Positions 25,602-33,410 of a DNA stretch of 38,725 nucleotides are shown in pieces. The first letter of the stretch is position 1. Every line of letters begins with the position of its first letter. This DNA is from Elusimicrobiota bacterium (GTDB lineage: Bacteria; Elusimicrobiota; Elusimicrobia; UBA1565; UBA9628). A program made the position numbers and the translations under genes. Location: assembly GCA_016194705.1 (NCBI GenBank), contig JACQAZ010000008.1:1-38725 (forward strand), in the 5' to 3' direction. The notes below the pieces were generated by a model. It was not told the origin of the DNA, did no database searches, and saw only the letters and a program-made list of their open reading frames with translations.

Positions 25602-25685
25602 AAGGGTATACGATTGAGCCCCCCGAAAAGTTCCCTGCCCCGTCGAGAATGGGAACATTGTTACCCCCTCGCTCGTATACCCTTA
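25601..25685. repeat. 13-bp perfect inverted repeat between divergent genes
   Basis: TAAGGGTATACGA at 25601-25613 and its exact reverse complement at 25673-25685, separated by 59 bases. Each arm contains the palindrome GTATAC. The right copy ends at a possible transposase start (ATG 25685). It could be an operator pair or part of the terminus of the element. Confidence 0.65.
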
Positions 25686-27115
25686 TGGGGTCAGCCATCT
25701 CAGCCTGCCGGGCGTACGAGCCGCGACGCGCGCGGGAGAGCCCGCTCTATCGCCTGGTCAACGATGAGATCGAAACCTGGGTCATCGGTTCGCGAGCCGA
25801 GCCTCAAAGGCCGGAGCCTTGCGCCGAGGATTCGCTGCGCTCCTTTCTCATGTGCGGCGTGCACCGCTTCGGGGTCGTGCGCTTCCTCTGCAAGAGGTGC
25901 GCGTTCGACCTGTTCGTTCCGCTCTCCTGCAAGCGCAGGCTGGCCTGCCCCTCCTGCGACCACAAGCGGGCCGTGCTCGAAAGCTCGCGGGCGGCCGAGG
26001 TCCTTCTGCCCGAGGTCCCGTACCGGCAATGGGTGCTCGTCATACCGAAGCGCCTGCGCTACTTCGTCCACCGCGACAAGCGCTTGCAGGCGGAGCTTAG
26101 CCGGATAATGGGCGAGCAACTCACGAGATTCTATCGCGGAAGACTGAACGGTCCGGGGGAGTCCGCGCCGGCGCAGTTCCATGTGATCCAGCGCTTCGGC
26201 TCGAAGGTCAACCTGCACGTCCATGTGCACGCGGTGGTCTCGGACGGGGTGTTTCAGGTTGAGGAGGGCGTCTTGCGATTCCTTCCCGCCCCGCCGCTGC
26301 CGCCCGAAGAGGTCGCGGGTTTGAGCCGATCGATCCGGCGCAAGATTTTATTGAGAATGCGAGGGCTCAAGGCCGTGCCGCGCGAAGCCTTGGATGAGCT
26401 CTTCGCCAGGCCCTTGGGCGGGTTCTCTCTGGACGCCTCGGTGCGCATCGAGCACGACGACCGGGCGGCGCTCGAGCGCCTGTTGAAATATGTTCTAAGA
26501 CCCGCCTTGACGGTCAAGCGGCTGGTCTACCGTCCCGACATCCAGAAGGTCCGGTACTACTTCAAGAAAGGCTGGCCCCTTCCCGGTGAGGACGGCGTCC
26601 AGATGACTCTCGAATGGACTCCCGCTGAGTTCATGGCGAAGTTCGCGCGGTTGATCCCGCCGGCGCGGATGCATTTGGTGCGCTACTTCGGTGCCCTGGG
26701 TCCTCGCTCGCCGCTTCGGAAAGCGGTGACGCGCGCGGCGCGCGAAAAGACTAATTTTCAAGAAATATGCGAAGGGGTCGCCATGTCGGGGGTCTCCGCG
26801 GTCGTGGGCGACGCCCTGCGCGCCGCGCGCAAGGCGGCCGGTGCGGCGGCGAAGTCATGGGCGGCATGCCTGCGCAAAGTGTTCGAGATCAACCAAATTT
26901 CCTGTCCATCCTGCGGCGAAGTGATGACGGCCGTGGCGGTGATCGCCGATGACGGTGAGCTGACGCGGCTGCTGAACCATCTAAGGCTGCCGGCGGATTT
27001 TCCGAAGACCAAAAGATCGAGGGCGCCTCCTGGAAGGAGCATGGACGAGGCGGGCCAGGTGGATCCCGGCCTCGATGAGTGGGACGGCAAGGACCAGGCG
27101 CCTAGCGGCGAATAG
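25649..27115 (+). CDS. IS91-family transposase (HUH, zinc-finger N-terminus)
   Basis: 488 residues from ATG 25649; ATG 25685 is at least as likely and would leave the inverted repeat outside the gene. The N-terminus has a Cys-rich zinc-binding region (CKRCAFDLFVPLSCKRRLAC PSC, residues about 75-99). The HUH metal motif is HVHVHAVVSDG and the tyrosine region is LLKYVLRPALTVKRLVYRP. The segment TLEWTPAEFMAKFARLIPP and the RYFGALGPRS stretch are standard in IS91/IS801 transposases. A C-terminal CPSCGEVM zinc knuckle is also present. Length is within the family range and no frameshift is visible, so it may be active. Rolling-circle transposition of this kind can carry neighbouring DNA. Confidence 0.9.
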   Translation: MGTLLPPRSYTLMGSAISACRAYEPRRARESPLYRLVNDEIETWVIGSRAEPQRPEPCAEDSLRSFLMCGVHRFGVVRFLCKRCAFDLFVPLSCKRRLACPSCDHKRAVLESSRAAEVLLPEVPYRQWVLVIPKRLRYFVHRDKRLQAELSRIMGEQLTRFYRGRLNGPGESAPAQFHVIQRFGSKVNLHVHVHAVVSDGVFQVEEGVLRFLPAPPLPPEEVAGLSRSIRRKILLRMRGLKAVPREALDELFARPLGGFSLDASVRIEHDDRAALERLLKYVLRPALTVKRLVYRPDIQKVRYYFKKGWPLPGEDGVQMTLEWTPAEFMAKFARLIPPARMHLVRYFGALGPRSPLRKAVTRAAREKTNFQEICEGVAMSGVSAVVGDALRAARKAAGAAAKSWAACLRKVFEINQISCPSCGEVMTAVAVIADDGELTRLLNHLRLPADFPKTKRSRAPPGRSMDEAGQVDPGLDEWDGKDQAPSGE

Positions 27116-27126
27116 GAAGGCGCTCT

Positions 27127-27174
27127 GGGCGTCGTTCGCCCGCACGAAGTGAGGGCGATCCCCGGAACGGGGAT
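27127..27174. repeat. paired hairpins, candidate IS91 ori end
   Basis: Hairpin 1 is GGGCG, loop TCGTT, CGCCC (27127-27141). Hairpin 2 is ATCCCCG, loop GAA, CGGGGAT (27158-27174), a perfect 7-bp stem. Both lie just after the transposase stop, where ori structures are expected in IS91 elements. They could also act as a terminator for the transposase. Confidence 0.45.
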
Positions 27175-27193
27175 TTGGTCGTTCACCCACCGA

Positions 27194-28150
27194 TTATAGC
27201 TCGAAACGGGCTTGACGCGCCGCGGTTTGGGGGGCAAACTCTGGGGTGTGGAACGGGGGTCTGGAAAAGATCGGGCTAGAATTTCTTACGAGGTTTAAGC
27301 CCAAGGCCTCGTCTACATAGGCCGATTGATATCCCGCCGCGTGCAGGCGCATCGAGGTGTGAATGTCCTCGGTGATGCTTCCGGTCGCGAACCCTCCGAT
27401 CTTGTCGAGCGCCGAGCGCCGCAGGACCGCCCCGGTGCCGATAAAAAACGCCGCGTTGAAACGGTCGGCCCCGGGCTGCATCGCGTGATGAAACACCGCC
27501 GCCTCGTGCCAGAACCTTCTGCGGCGGGCGGAGACGCTGTGCTGGAAGCTGTCGATGTTGTAGTAGACCTGCGGGGTCTGCACCAGCGCCGTCTGGGGGT
27601 CGCGGAAATGGCCGAGAACCTTGTCGAGAAAGTTTTCTCGCGGGATATGGTCGGCGTCGAGCACCATCACGAAATCGCCGCTGGTCCGGGCCAGCGCGTT
27701 GTTGAGGTTTCCCGCCTTGAAATGTTCGTTGGAGGGCCGGGTGATGTAGCCGATCCCGAGTTCCCGCGCCAGGGATTCGACCTCACTCCTGCGTCCGTCA
27801 TCGCAGAGATAGGTGCGATGCGCGTAGCGCATGTCCCGGGCCGCGACGGCCGTCCTGCGTAAAAGCGCGACATCTTCGTTATAGGTCGCTATCAGGACGT
27901 CCACCGTGAGGCCCGCCCGCGGCGCGACCGGCTCGCGCTCGCGCCGCTCAAGGACGAGAACATAGAAAAGAAATGAAGACAGGATGCAGGCGATTTCCGC
28001 GATGAGAAAAATCCCCGAGTACAACGGATGTTCCTGGTTCCAGGTGAATACGACGCGCCAGAAAAGGTAGCCGCAGGTAAACAGAGAATATGCGGCGAAG
28101 ATGGCGCGCCGGATAGCGGGCTTTTGAAGGGCTTGCGCGAGAGGACTCAA
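27194..28150 (-). CDS. cellulose-synthase-like (BcsA-type) GT2, C-terminally truncated
   Basis: 318 residues against 650 or more for intact BcsA-type synthases. Two N-terminal membrane helices (about 18-65) are followed by the GT2 domain: VDVLIATYNED, CDDGRRSE, HFKAGNLNNAL, the metal-binding VLDADH, FFIGTGAVLRR and the TED motif SITEDIHTSMRLHAAGY. After about residue 284 similarity to the family ends. The next expected Q-x-x-R-W motif and the C-terminal membrane helices are missing, replaced by about 30 unrelated residues read from the adjoining IS element. The product is therefore almost certainly inactive as a processive synthase. It starts in ATGA overlap with the acyltransferase stop. Confidence 0.85.
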   Translation of the reverse strand: MSPLAQALQKPAIRRAIFAAYSLFTCGYLFWRVVFTWNQEHPLYSGIFLIAEIACILSSFLFYVLVLERREREPVAPRAGLTVDVLIATYNEDVALLRRTAVAARDMRYAHRTYLCDDGRRSEVESLARELGIGYITRPSNEHFKAGNLNNALARTSGDFVMVLDADHIPRENFLDKVLGHFRDPQTALVQTPQVYYNIDSFQHSVSARRRRFWHEAAVFHHAMQPGADRFNAAFFIGTGAVLRRSALDKIGGFATGSITEDIHTSMRLHAAGYQSAYVDEALGLNLVRNSSPIFSRPPFHTPEFAPQTAARQARFEL

Positions 28151-30021
28151 GAGTCGGCTCCGATCGTCCAGGCCCAGCGCGGGCTGGCCGCGATCAAGCG
28201 AACCGCGGCGATGGAAGCCGCCAGTACGCAGATGAGGTTGAAACAGACGGTGACGGCCGGCCGCCAGCGAAGAGAGCGCTCAAGGATCTCCATGAGGTCG
28301 AGAAACATGGGATGGATCAGGTAGATGCCGTAGCTGAGGCGGCTCAACTCCCGCAGAAACGGAAAGGAGAGGCGCAGCGGAAACTCATCGGCCAGCATGA
28401 AGAATAGAAACGTGCAGGCGGGCATGACGCTGAGGGCCATATGGGTGAAGAATGGGATCGCGGGCCAATCGCCCAGCGCGGCCGCTTTAAGCATGTGCCC
28501 GACGATGACGGCCAGGGAAAGTCCGCCGATGGCGGTCGCGGCAAGCCACCAGAGCCGCCGTCGGCCGGCCGGAATGCCCCGGGAGTAAACGCCGTACATC
28601 GCGAAGCCGAACAGGCCGTAACCCAGATAGGCAAGAGTCTTCGACGTGAACAAGGCGTAAGCTCTCAGGACCGGCGAGGCGACGTGGCCGTAAATCCAAG
28701 GATCGGTGATCGGCAATAGGGCGAGCGACAGGAGGCCCAGGCAGAAGCCGGGTCTCTCGATGGCTGGAACAAAAAGAGGGTAGAAGAGTATTAGGGCCGC
28801 CAGAAGAGGAAGGAAATGCAGGTGGTACTGGGCCGTGCCGAGGGGAAGGGGCAGCCAGGTGGACCAATCCGCCAGCTCGCGGTGATAGGCCCGCGAGTAG
28901 CCGAACGCCAACGCCTTGGCGTTTCTCCCAAGGAGGAAGGCTGCTGACCAGAACACGAAAGGCCGCAGGATGCGCCCGCGCCTGTTTTGAATGATTTCAG
29001 CATAGCTCTTGGGTCGCCGCCGCAGGCTGTCGGCCAAGAGAAACAGGGACACGATGAAGAAGACATGGTAATCGAAGCACAAGGCCAGGGCCCGGAGCAT
29101 GAGCGGGGCGATGCGCGCGCCCGGCGCGAAGCCCTGGTAGGGCAGGCCTTGCGGGTCCGAGGTAACGTGGATCGCGACCACGGACACGGCGGCGGCCACT
29201 TTCAGAGCGTCGAGCCAGGTGTAAATGCGGACGCCGGAGGCGGGCGCAGTGGCGGCCTTGGGTTGCGGGGCAGGGGCTTCCTTGGCCAGCGCGAGCCGGA
29301 TCATGCCCGCGTTGAGAAAGGCGAGGACGACCGGCATATGCTCCACGCGCGGCTCTAGAAAAAAAGGCAGCACGAGTTGGACCGCGGCGGGGGCCGCCAA
29401 GCCCGCGGCAAAGCCGAGAAATAGGACGGTCGGATTTGCGGCGCCGAAGGACCGGAACGCGCGCGGCCCCAGCATCCCGATCAAGAAAAGCAGCGCGGCA
29501 AGCCCGCGCAGCGGCACCATCCAGCCCTGAAGAAACATGGGGGCGACGATGGGTCCCGCCGCCAAGAGCGCCTCCTGGGCCGGCTCATGGGGGCTCAAGG
29601 CGGACGTCGCGCCCAGCGCGAACGGCCCGTAGTTCGTCGTTGGCGACCGAACCGCTATTTTTGAAAACCGTATCTTGAAAGAGCCCGGAGGCCCGGCGCG
29701 GCGCAACGCGACGCCCACGACGCTTGCCGGGTTGACTCCGCCCCATTGGACGGCCGCCAGGGGATATGACAGGGCATCGCGCTTGTCCGGATCAAGGTCG
29801 AACTTCGCCAGGGGAATGGACTGAGTCTGGGCTCCATTGGCCACGAATTGCAGCTCCCAATCACTCGGCTTGAGGCCCGCGGCTTCGACCCAAATCCGGC
29901 CGCCGGATTCGATGAGGCGCGAGAGATTATGAGACTGCCAGGTCGAGCCCGAAAGGACGATGACCGCGTAGCCGCGGTTTGTGTGGATGCCTTCGCAGGA
30001 AAAAGCGGCATTCTCGGACAC
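28147..30021 (-). CDS. acyltransferase-3 family membrane protein (downstream part of a frameshifted gene)
   Basis: 624 residues open in this frame. The first 130 residues form a soluble beta-rich region (TWQSHNLSRLIESGGRIWVE). After several hydrophobic helices the acyltransferase-3 domain begins near residue 270 with TWLDALKVAAAVSVVAIHVT, including the catalytic-type His, and ends LSRLSYGIYLIHPMFLDLME. Such proteins O-acylate surface glycans. In-frame sequence that looks coding continues upstream of the first Met toward 30060, meeting the other frame of the 29655-30824 gene. The two probably form one protein of nearly 900 residues broken by a one-base deletion or a sequencing error. It lies in an operon with the truncated cellulose-synthase-like gene, which suggests a modified exopolysaccharide locus. 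Confidence 0.8.
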   Translation of the reverse strand: MSENAAFSCEGIHTNRGYAVIVLSGSTWQSHNLSRLIESGGRIWVEAAGLKPSDWELQFVANGAQTQSIPLAKFDLDPDKRDALSYPLAAVQWGGVNPASVVGVALRRAGPPGSFKIRFSKIAVRSPTTNYGPFALGATSALSPHEPAQEALLAAGPIVAPMFLQGWMVPLRGLAALLFLIGMLGPRAFRSFGAANPTVLFLGFAAGLAAPAAVQLVLPFFLEPRVEHMPVVLAFLNAGMIRLALAKEAPAPQPKAATAPASGVRIYTWLDALKVAAAVSVVAIHVTSDPQGLPYQGFAPGARIAPLMLRALALCFDYHVFFIVSLFLLADSLRRRPKSYAEIIQNRRGRILRPFVFWSAAFLLGRNAKALAFGYSRAYHRELADWSTWLPLPLGTAQYHLHFLPLLAALILFYPLFVPAIERPGFCLGLLSLALLPITDPWIYGHVASPVLRAYALFTSKTLAYLGYGLFGFAMYGVYSRGIPAGRRRLWWLAATAIGGLSLAVIVGHMLKAAALGDWPAIPFFTHMALSVMPACTFLFFMLADEFPLRLSFPFLRELSRLSYGIYLIHPMFLDLMEILERSLRWRPAVTVCFNLICVLAASIAAVRLIAASPRWAWTIGADS

Positions 30022-30824
30022 GGTCTTTCTGTCCGTGTCGCCCGTGGTTCGATAGACGCGTCCAAGGCCGCTCCCTGCGGATCAGAATCGGCTTCGGCGT
30101 CCAAGAAGTAGGACGGCGGAACCTCAGGGCGCGTGAGGCGCAGGCTGGCGGTCGTGGGGCCGGGACCCACGCGCAGCACCCGGCTGAAAAAACGGCCTTC
30201 CCCGGGCGCAAGCGACAGCCATTCGGAGGTGACGTCGGCATAGGACCCGCCGGCGGAGACGATCGCGCGAATGCCCGCTCCTAAAGCAGCTTCCCTTCTG
30301 ACGCCGTACCAGCGTATCACGGCGTCGTAGGGCGCCCGAGACCCGGGAAGGATTTTCTCGGCGATGCCGGCCGCCTCCTCAAGCGGAATGACGGTCATCG
30401 GTATCGACAAACCCAACGGGCCCTCGATGCGCACCGCGCCTTCTTGCACCGCGATTCGTCCGGCCAGGATGCAGTCCTTAAGGGCCGGCCGCTTCACCGC
30501 GGCCAGGACCGCCAGAAGCGCCGCCAACGCGATCAAGGGGTGGGAGGCCTTCGGAACGGGCAACGGACGGCTCTTTCGCTCCAGGCTTCTTGCCCGCAAG
30601 GCCCAAATGCATACGGCCGTCGCCGCGGCCAGGTAAGGAACCGCGGAGCCGAGAACGAATCGCAGCATCGCCGCGGCCGGCCGGTCGTAGCGGAAAAAAC
30701 GCCAGGAGTGAAGCCCGAAAGTCTCAATGAGAAGCGGCAGGAGCAGGAGCCCCAAAGCTGAGAGTCCGATTCGGCGCGTAAACGGCGAGGTCGCGGAAAC
30801 GCCGGCGGTTTCGGTCATTGGCAC
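29655..30824 (-). CDS. N-terminal part of the frameshifted acyltransferase gene
   Basis: The frame is open for 389 residues, but only about the first 255 (30824 down to about 30060) look like real protein. These comprise three hydrophobic helices (IGLSALGLLLLPLLIETFGL; then two near residues 60-110) and an extracytoplasmic beta-rich region ending FLDAEADSDPQGAALDASI. Beyond this the reading becomes Ser/Arg/Pro-rich and improbable, while the sequence in the neighbouring frame becomes sensible. I therefore treat it as the upstream half of the gene that continues in 28147-30021. Alone it has no recognised function. The start ATG at 30824 has no strong ribosome binding site. Confidence 0.6.
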   Translation of the reverse strand: MPMTETAGVSATSPFTRRIGLSALGLLLLPLLIETFGLHSWRFFRYDRPAAAMLRFVLGSAVPYLAAATAVCIWALRARSLERKSRPLPVPKASHPLIALAALLAVLAAVKRPALKDCILAGRIAVQEGAVRIEGPLGLSIPMTVIPLEEAAGIAEKILPGSRAPYDAVIRWYGVRREAALGAGIRAIVSAGGSYADVTSEWLSLAPGEGRFFSRVLRVGPGPTTASLRLTRPEVPPSYFLDAEADSDPQGAALDASIEPRATRTERPCPRMPLFPAKASTQTAATRSSSFRARPGSLIISRASSNPAAGFGSKPRASSRVIGSCNSWPMEPRLSPFPWRSSTLIRTSAMPCHIPWRPSNGAESTRQASWASRCAAPGLRALSRYGFQK

Positions 30825-30919
30825 AAGATTTCGATTGGAGAGGCTTTAGCGTCAACACGATAAAAGGAGAAGGCCATCCAAAGTCGATGGCCCTCGCCCT
30901 TAATCGCGCGACACGTATC

Positions 30920-31429
30920 TTAGCGTCTGCCGTGGGGCGTCTCGGGGCGGTTTGCGCCGCGGCCCTCGGACATCCCTCTCTGCTCCCGGCCGGAAGAGCG
31001 TTTGTGCTCGGCTCTCTCCTCCGTGCCCTTCTCTTTGGCTTCCTCAGCGCGCTCCGCCGTCTTGGCCTCTTTCTTCTCCTTGACGAACTCCTCCCGCTTG
31101 GCCTTGAAGTCGTCGCGGAGCTTGGCTTCCTGCGTCTTGAATTCTTGTTGGAGGGCCTTGAGCTTGGCCTTCTTTTCAGCAGGGCTCAGCGACTTCCAGT
31201 CGTCGCTTCCAGTGAGGGCTTGGCGTTTGTCCTTGAACTCCAGGGCCAGGGCTTTCTTCTTGGTCGCGTAGTCCTTGGCCGGGTCGTCCATGCCCTTGTC
31301 GATGTCTTGGACGCTTTTCGTCGGCTGGTTCGGCGCCGGCGGCTGGTCCTGAGCCGAAACCTTCGGAGCCGAGTTTAGAAGCAACAGCCCAAATAAGCCA
31401 ATGATATACGCTTTAAATAGGTTCTTCAT
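30920..31429 (-). CDS. exported, highly charged coiled-coil protein
   Basis: 169 residues from the Met at 31429, which has an AGGAGGG site 8 bases upstream (a Met at 31435 is too close to it). A signal peptide (MKNLFKAYIIGLFGLLLLNS, cleavage after VSAQ) is followed by a Pro/Gln linker and then a Lys/Glu-rich helical region (DKRQALTGSDDWKSLSPAEK, then KDDFKAKREEFVKEKK-like repeats) and a basic disordered tail. No family recognised; periplasmic location is predicted. A TATAAT-like -10 (ATTATA on the plus strand, 31452-31457) precedes it. Confidence 0.75.
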   Translation of the reverse strand: MKNLFKAYIIGLFGLLLLNSAPKVSAQDQPPAPNQPTKSVQDIDKGMDDPAKDYATKKKALALEFKDKRQALTGSDDWKSLSPAEKKAKLKALQQEFKTQEAKLRDDFKAKREEFVKEKKEAKTAERAEEAKEKGTEERAEHKRSSGREQRGMSEGRGANRPETPHGRR

Positions 31430-31451
31430 GGTCATTACCCTCCTTCTGTAT

Positions 31452-31457
31452 ATTATA
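31452..31457 (-). promoter_or_regulatory. -10 element of the coiled-coil exported gene
   Basis: TATAAT on the minus strand, about 20 bases before the ribosome binding site of the gene that starts at 31429. No convincing -35 is seen. Confidence 0.45.
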
Positions 31458-31599
31458 GACGATTTGAAACGGTGAAAGGTTGGGCCTTCCACCTGGCTCT
31501 ATTTCTATTACGGAATAATCGTGAAAAGGTTCAGCCGAGCGGATTTTTTTCAGCAAGAGGTAATCGGACATTCTCGTTAGGAGCTAGCCTGAGTCCTCT

Positions 31600-32639
31600 T
31601 TATTTTCCTGAGCTGTCAGGCTGTGGACCGAGAGTGGTCCATTCATCGGGGTTTATTTTGAACTCCCACTTGGCTTGGGACAGCACGGCATCAATTGTGT
31701 CGTGGAGAGTGTCCATTTGCTCTTTGCCCCTTTCGTCTAAATAAAGCAAATAGAATCCAGGATCGTCAGGATATTTGACGATCTGAAATTCAGCCGGAGG
31801 CGGCAACTCTCGGCTCCCCTTGGAATGCCGAGTTTTCCCTGTGGGAACATGGGCCGTAGCCAGCCGGATTTGTTTGAGTAGGATGTAATCAGGCACCGGA
31901 TTACCGGCCGGCCCGCTGGGATTGCTTGGACGAACGAACTTTCGGGCGAGCTTTAGAGGGGCATTCGATGTGTTTGAGAAAGTGATCTTGGTCTGGCCCG
32001 ATCCGGGCAAAGGGGCTTTGGAGCTGGCAGGTGTCGCCACAGGAACCACTGCTGCATCGAGCTTGACCTTCTTCGGGGCGGCGTTGATGACCGCATTGGG
32101 ATCACGATGGGACTGGCCTTGATATGCGGCAATGCCTCCGAGGTCTTCTGGCGTCTGAATCGCAAAGGCATGCTTGATGGCGTCTTCATCAATTTTCTGC
32201 CCGGCCACATTGTGCTGCGAGAGCATGTAGACCGCGAAGGCGTTTTGGTCGTGCCGGTCAAGTTGTAGGGCAGCCAGGGCGTTTTCTTTGGCGGCCTGAA
32301 GGTCGCCCATCTGGTACTTGGCCTCGGCCGCGATCCTCCAGCCTGCCGGATTCTTTGGGTCCTTCTCTGTAAGCTGTTGGGCCACGCGGAAGGCATTCTC
32401 GCCTTGATGCGGCTGGCTGCCATCGAGAAGCAGGTATCCCTGGGCGATCTCTTGGAGGTCTTTCGGCGTCTTGGCATTGGCCTCGGCCGCCGCCAAATTT
32501 TGGCGCACGCTCGCCTTCTGGTCTGGGTTCATGGCGGAGACCCGATCCTCTAGCTTGGAATCTTTGCCCAAGGCCTCGGCTCTGCTGAAGAGGTCAGCGG
32601 AAAGGCGAGCGCAAAGAAAAGAACCAGAGGTTGAAGCAT
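31600..32639 (-). CDS. exported TPR-like protein with an apparent frameshift after the signal peptide
   Basis: The body (about 300 residues, open to 32688 in one frame) contains helical repeats of TPR type (AGWRIAAEAKYQMGDLQAAK, then ENALAALQLDRHDQNAFAVY) and a C-terminal domain ending WTTLGPQPDSSGK. In that frame the N-terminus is not hydrophobic. In another frame ATG 32639 starts a clear signal peptide (MLQPLVLFFALAFPLTSSA) that hits a stop after 29 codons. It lies just downstream of a consensus promoter. The simplest reading is a single-base deletion near 32580-32600 that separates the signal peptide from the protein. If it is not real, the protein would begin at an internal Met such as 32532. 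Function unknown. Confidence 0.65.
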
Positions 32640-32659
32640 GGGTTCGGCACCTTGCCCTC

Positions 32660-32688
32660 AGTGTAACCCCACTATGCGAATTTGTCAA
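32660..32688 (-). promoter_or_regulatory. consensus sigma70 promoter for the TPR-like gene
   Basis: On the minus strand TTGACA (32688-32683), a 17 bp spacer and TACACT (32665-32660). Transcription would start about 15 bases before ATG 32639. The -35 lies inside the end of the response regulator gene. Confidence 0.7.
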
Positions 32689-33070
32689 TGTTTACGGGCT
32701 CTTTTACCAAATTTTCATAATCGCCAACCATGGCTTGAAATTCGCCCAATACGAAGGGTTTGTGGAGGCAATGCGAGAAGTCCTCCATCCGAGCCCGATC
32801 CAGGTTTTCACGGCTTCCGGACGCTATTATGACAAATAGAGACGGCTTCACCTTGCGAAGCAGCTTCGCCAGGAAGATGCCGTCGTCGCTCCCGATGTTA
32901 ACGTCGCAGATCGCCATGCCATACCGACGCTCCGCAAAGAGTTCCAGGGCCGCCGAAGCGGAATGGCATATCTCGGCGTCCCATCCCCACATGCCGAGGC
33001 AGCGGGAAAATAGCCTGGCGGTGGAGGGGTCGTCGTCTACGATGAGCGCGCGGAGAAATGGGCGGTCCAT
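32672..33070 (-). CDS. single-domain response regulator (receiver only)
   Basis: 132 residues, a CheY-like receiver with no output domain. The acidic pocket is LIVDDDPS (residues 10-17), the phospho-acceptor Asp is in CDVNIGSDDG (near residue 55), the switch Ser is in IIASGS and the conserved Lys is in HKPF. No histidine kinase is adjacent. A promoter-like TTGAAG, 18 bp, TAAACT lies upstream of ATG 33070 on the minus strand. It may take part in a phosphorelay or in motility-type signalling, but the partner is not in the window. Confidence 0.9.
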   Translation of the reverse strand: MDRPFLRALIVDDDPSTARLFSRCLGMWGWDAEICHSASAALELFAERRYGMAICDVNIGSDDGIFLAKLLRKVKPSLFVIIASGSRENLDRARMEDFSHCLHKPFVLGEFQAMVGDYENLVKEPVNIDKFA

Positions 33071-33156
33071 GCTCAGAGTTTAACAGGCTCGACGGCTCTA
33101 CTTCAATATCTATTTTTTGCATATCCGAATCAGGATATTAAGATGATTGAAGGCGT

Positions 33157-33378
33157 ATGCGAAAATCAATCTATTCCCCAAAGCACAAGCTCATCATCGA
33201 ACGGCTGCGCCGGGCGCGGCTTGATGCGGGATTTCGGCAAATAGATGTGGCCAAAAAACTTCGGACGCCCCAATCCTACATTTCCCGCTGTGAATCGGGC
33301 GACCACCGGCTCGACGTGGTTGAGCTGGAGACCTTTGCCAAACTCTACGGCAAGCCGCTAAGCTTCTTCATAGCTTAA
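33157..33378 (+). CDS. small XRE-family HTH regulator
   Basis: 73 residues consisting only of an HTH_3 (Cro/C1) domain: IIERLRRARLDAGFRQIDVA, then LRTPQSYISRCESGDHRLDV with the recognition helix SYISRCESG. Start ATG 33157 has a GAAGG site. It is divergent from the response regulator and convergent with the cation efflux gene. It may control itself or a neighbouring gene. Proteins of this size are common in mobile and defence regions. Confidence 0.88.
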   Translation: MRKSIYSPKHKLIIERLRRARLDAGFRQIDVAKKLRTPQSYISRCESGDHRLDVVELETFAKLYGKPLSFFIA

Positions 33379-33410
33379 ACGAGAAAGGCATGCCTGATCC
33401 AGAGGCCGGG

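Larger units (their letters stand above)
25601..27301 (+). mobile_element. IS91-family rolling-circle insertion sequence (ends approximate)
   Basis: The core is the HUH/Y transposase. The right end is placed where homology of the neighbouring cellulose-synthase-like protein stops (about 27287-27301). A CAAG tetranucleotide sits at 27302-27305, compatible with the known GAAC/CAAG preference next to the ori end of IS91. Hairpins at 27127-27174 may be the ori structure. The left limit is set only by the inverted repeat and is uncertain. No target duplication is expected for this family. Confidence 0.6.

Noticed and set aside
25584..25690. CRISPR-like repeats
   Set aside because: Only one inverted pair and one hairpin; no regularly spaced direct repeats.
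29655..30059. C-terminal tail of the 389-residue frame as real protein
   Set aside because: It turns into Ser/Arg/Pro-rich sequence exactly where the neighbouring frame becomes sensible, so it is out-of-frame reading.
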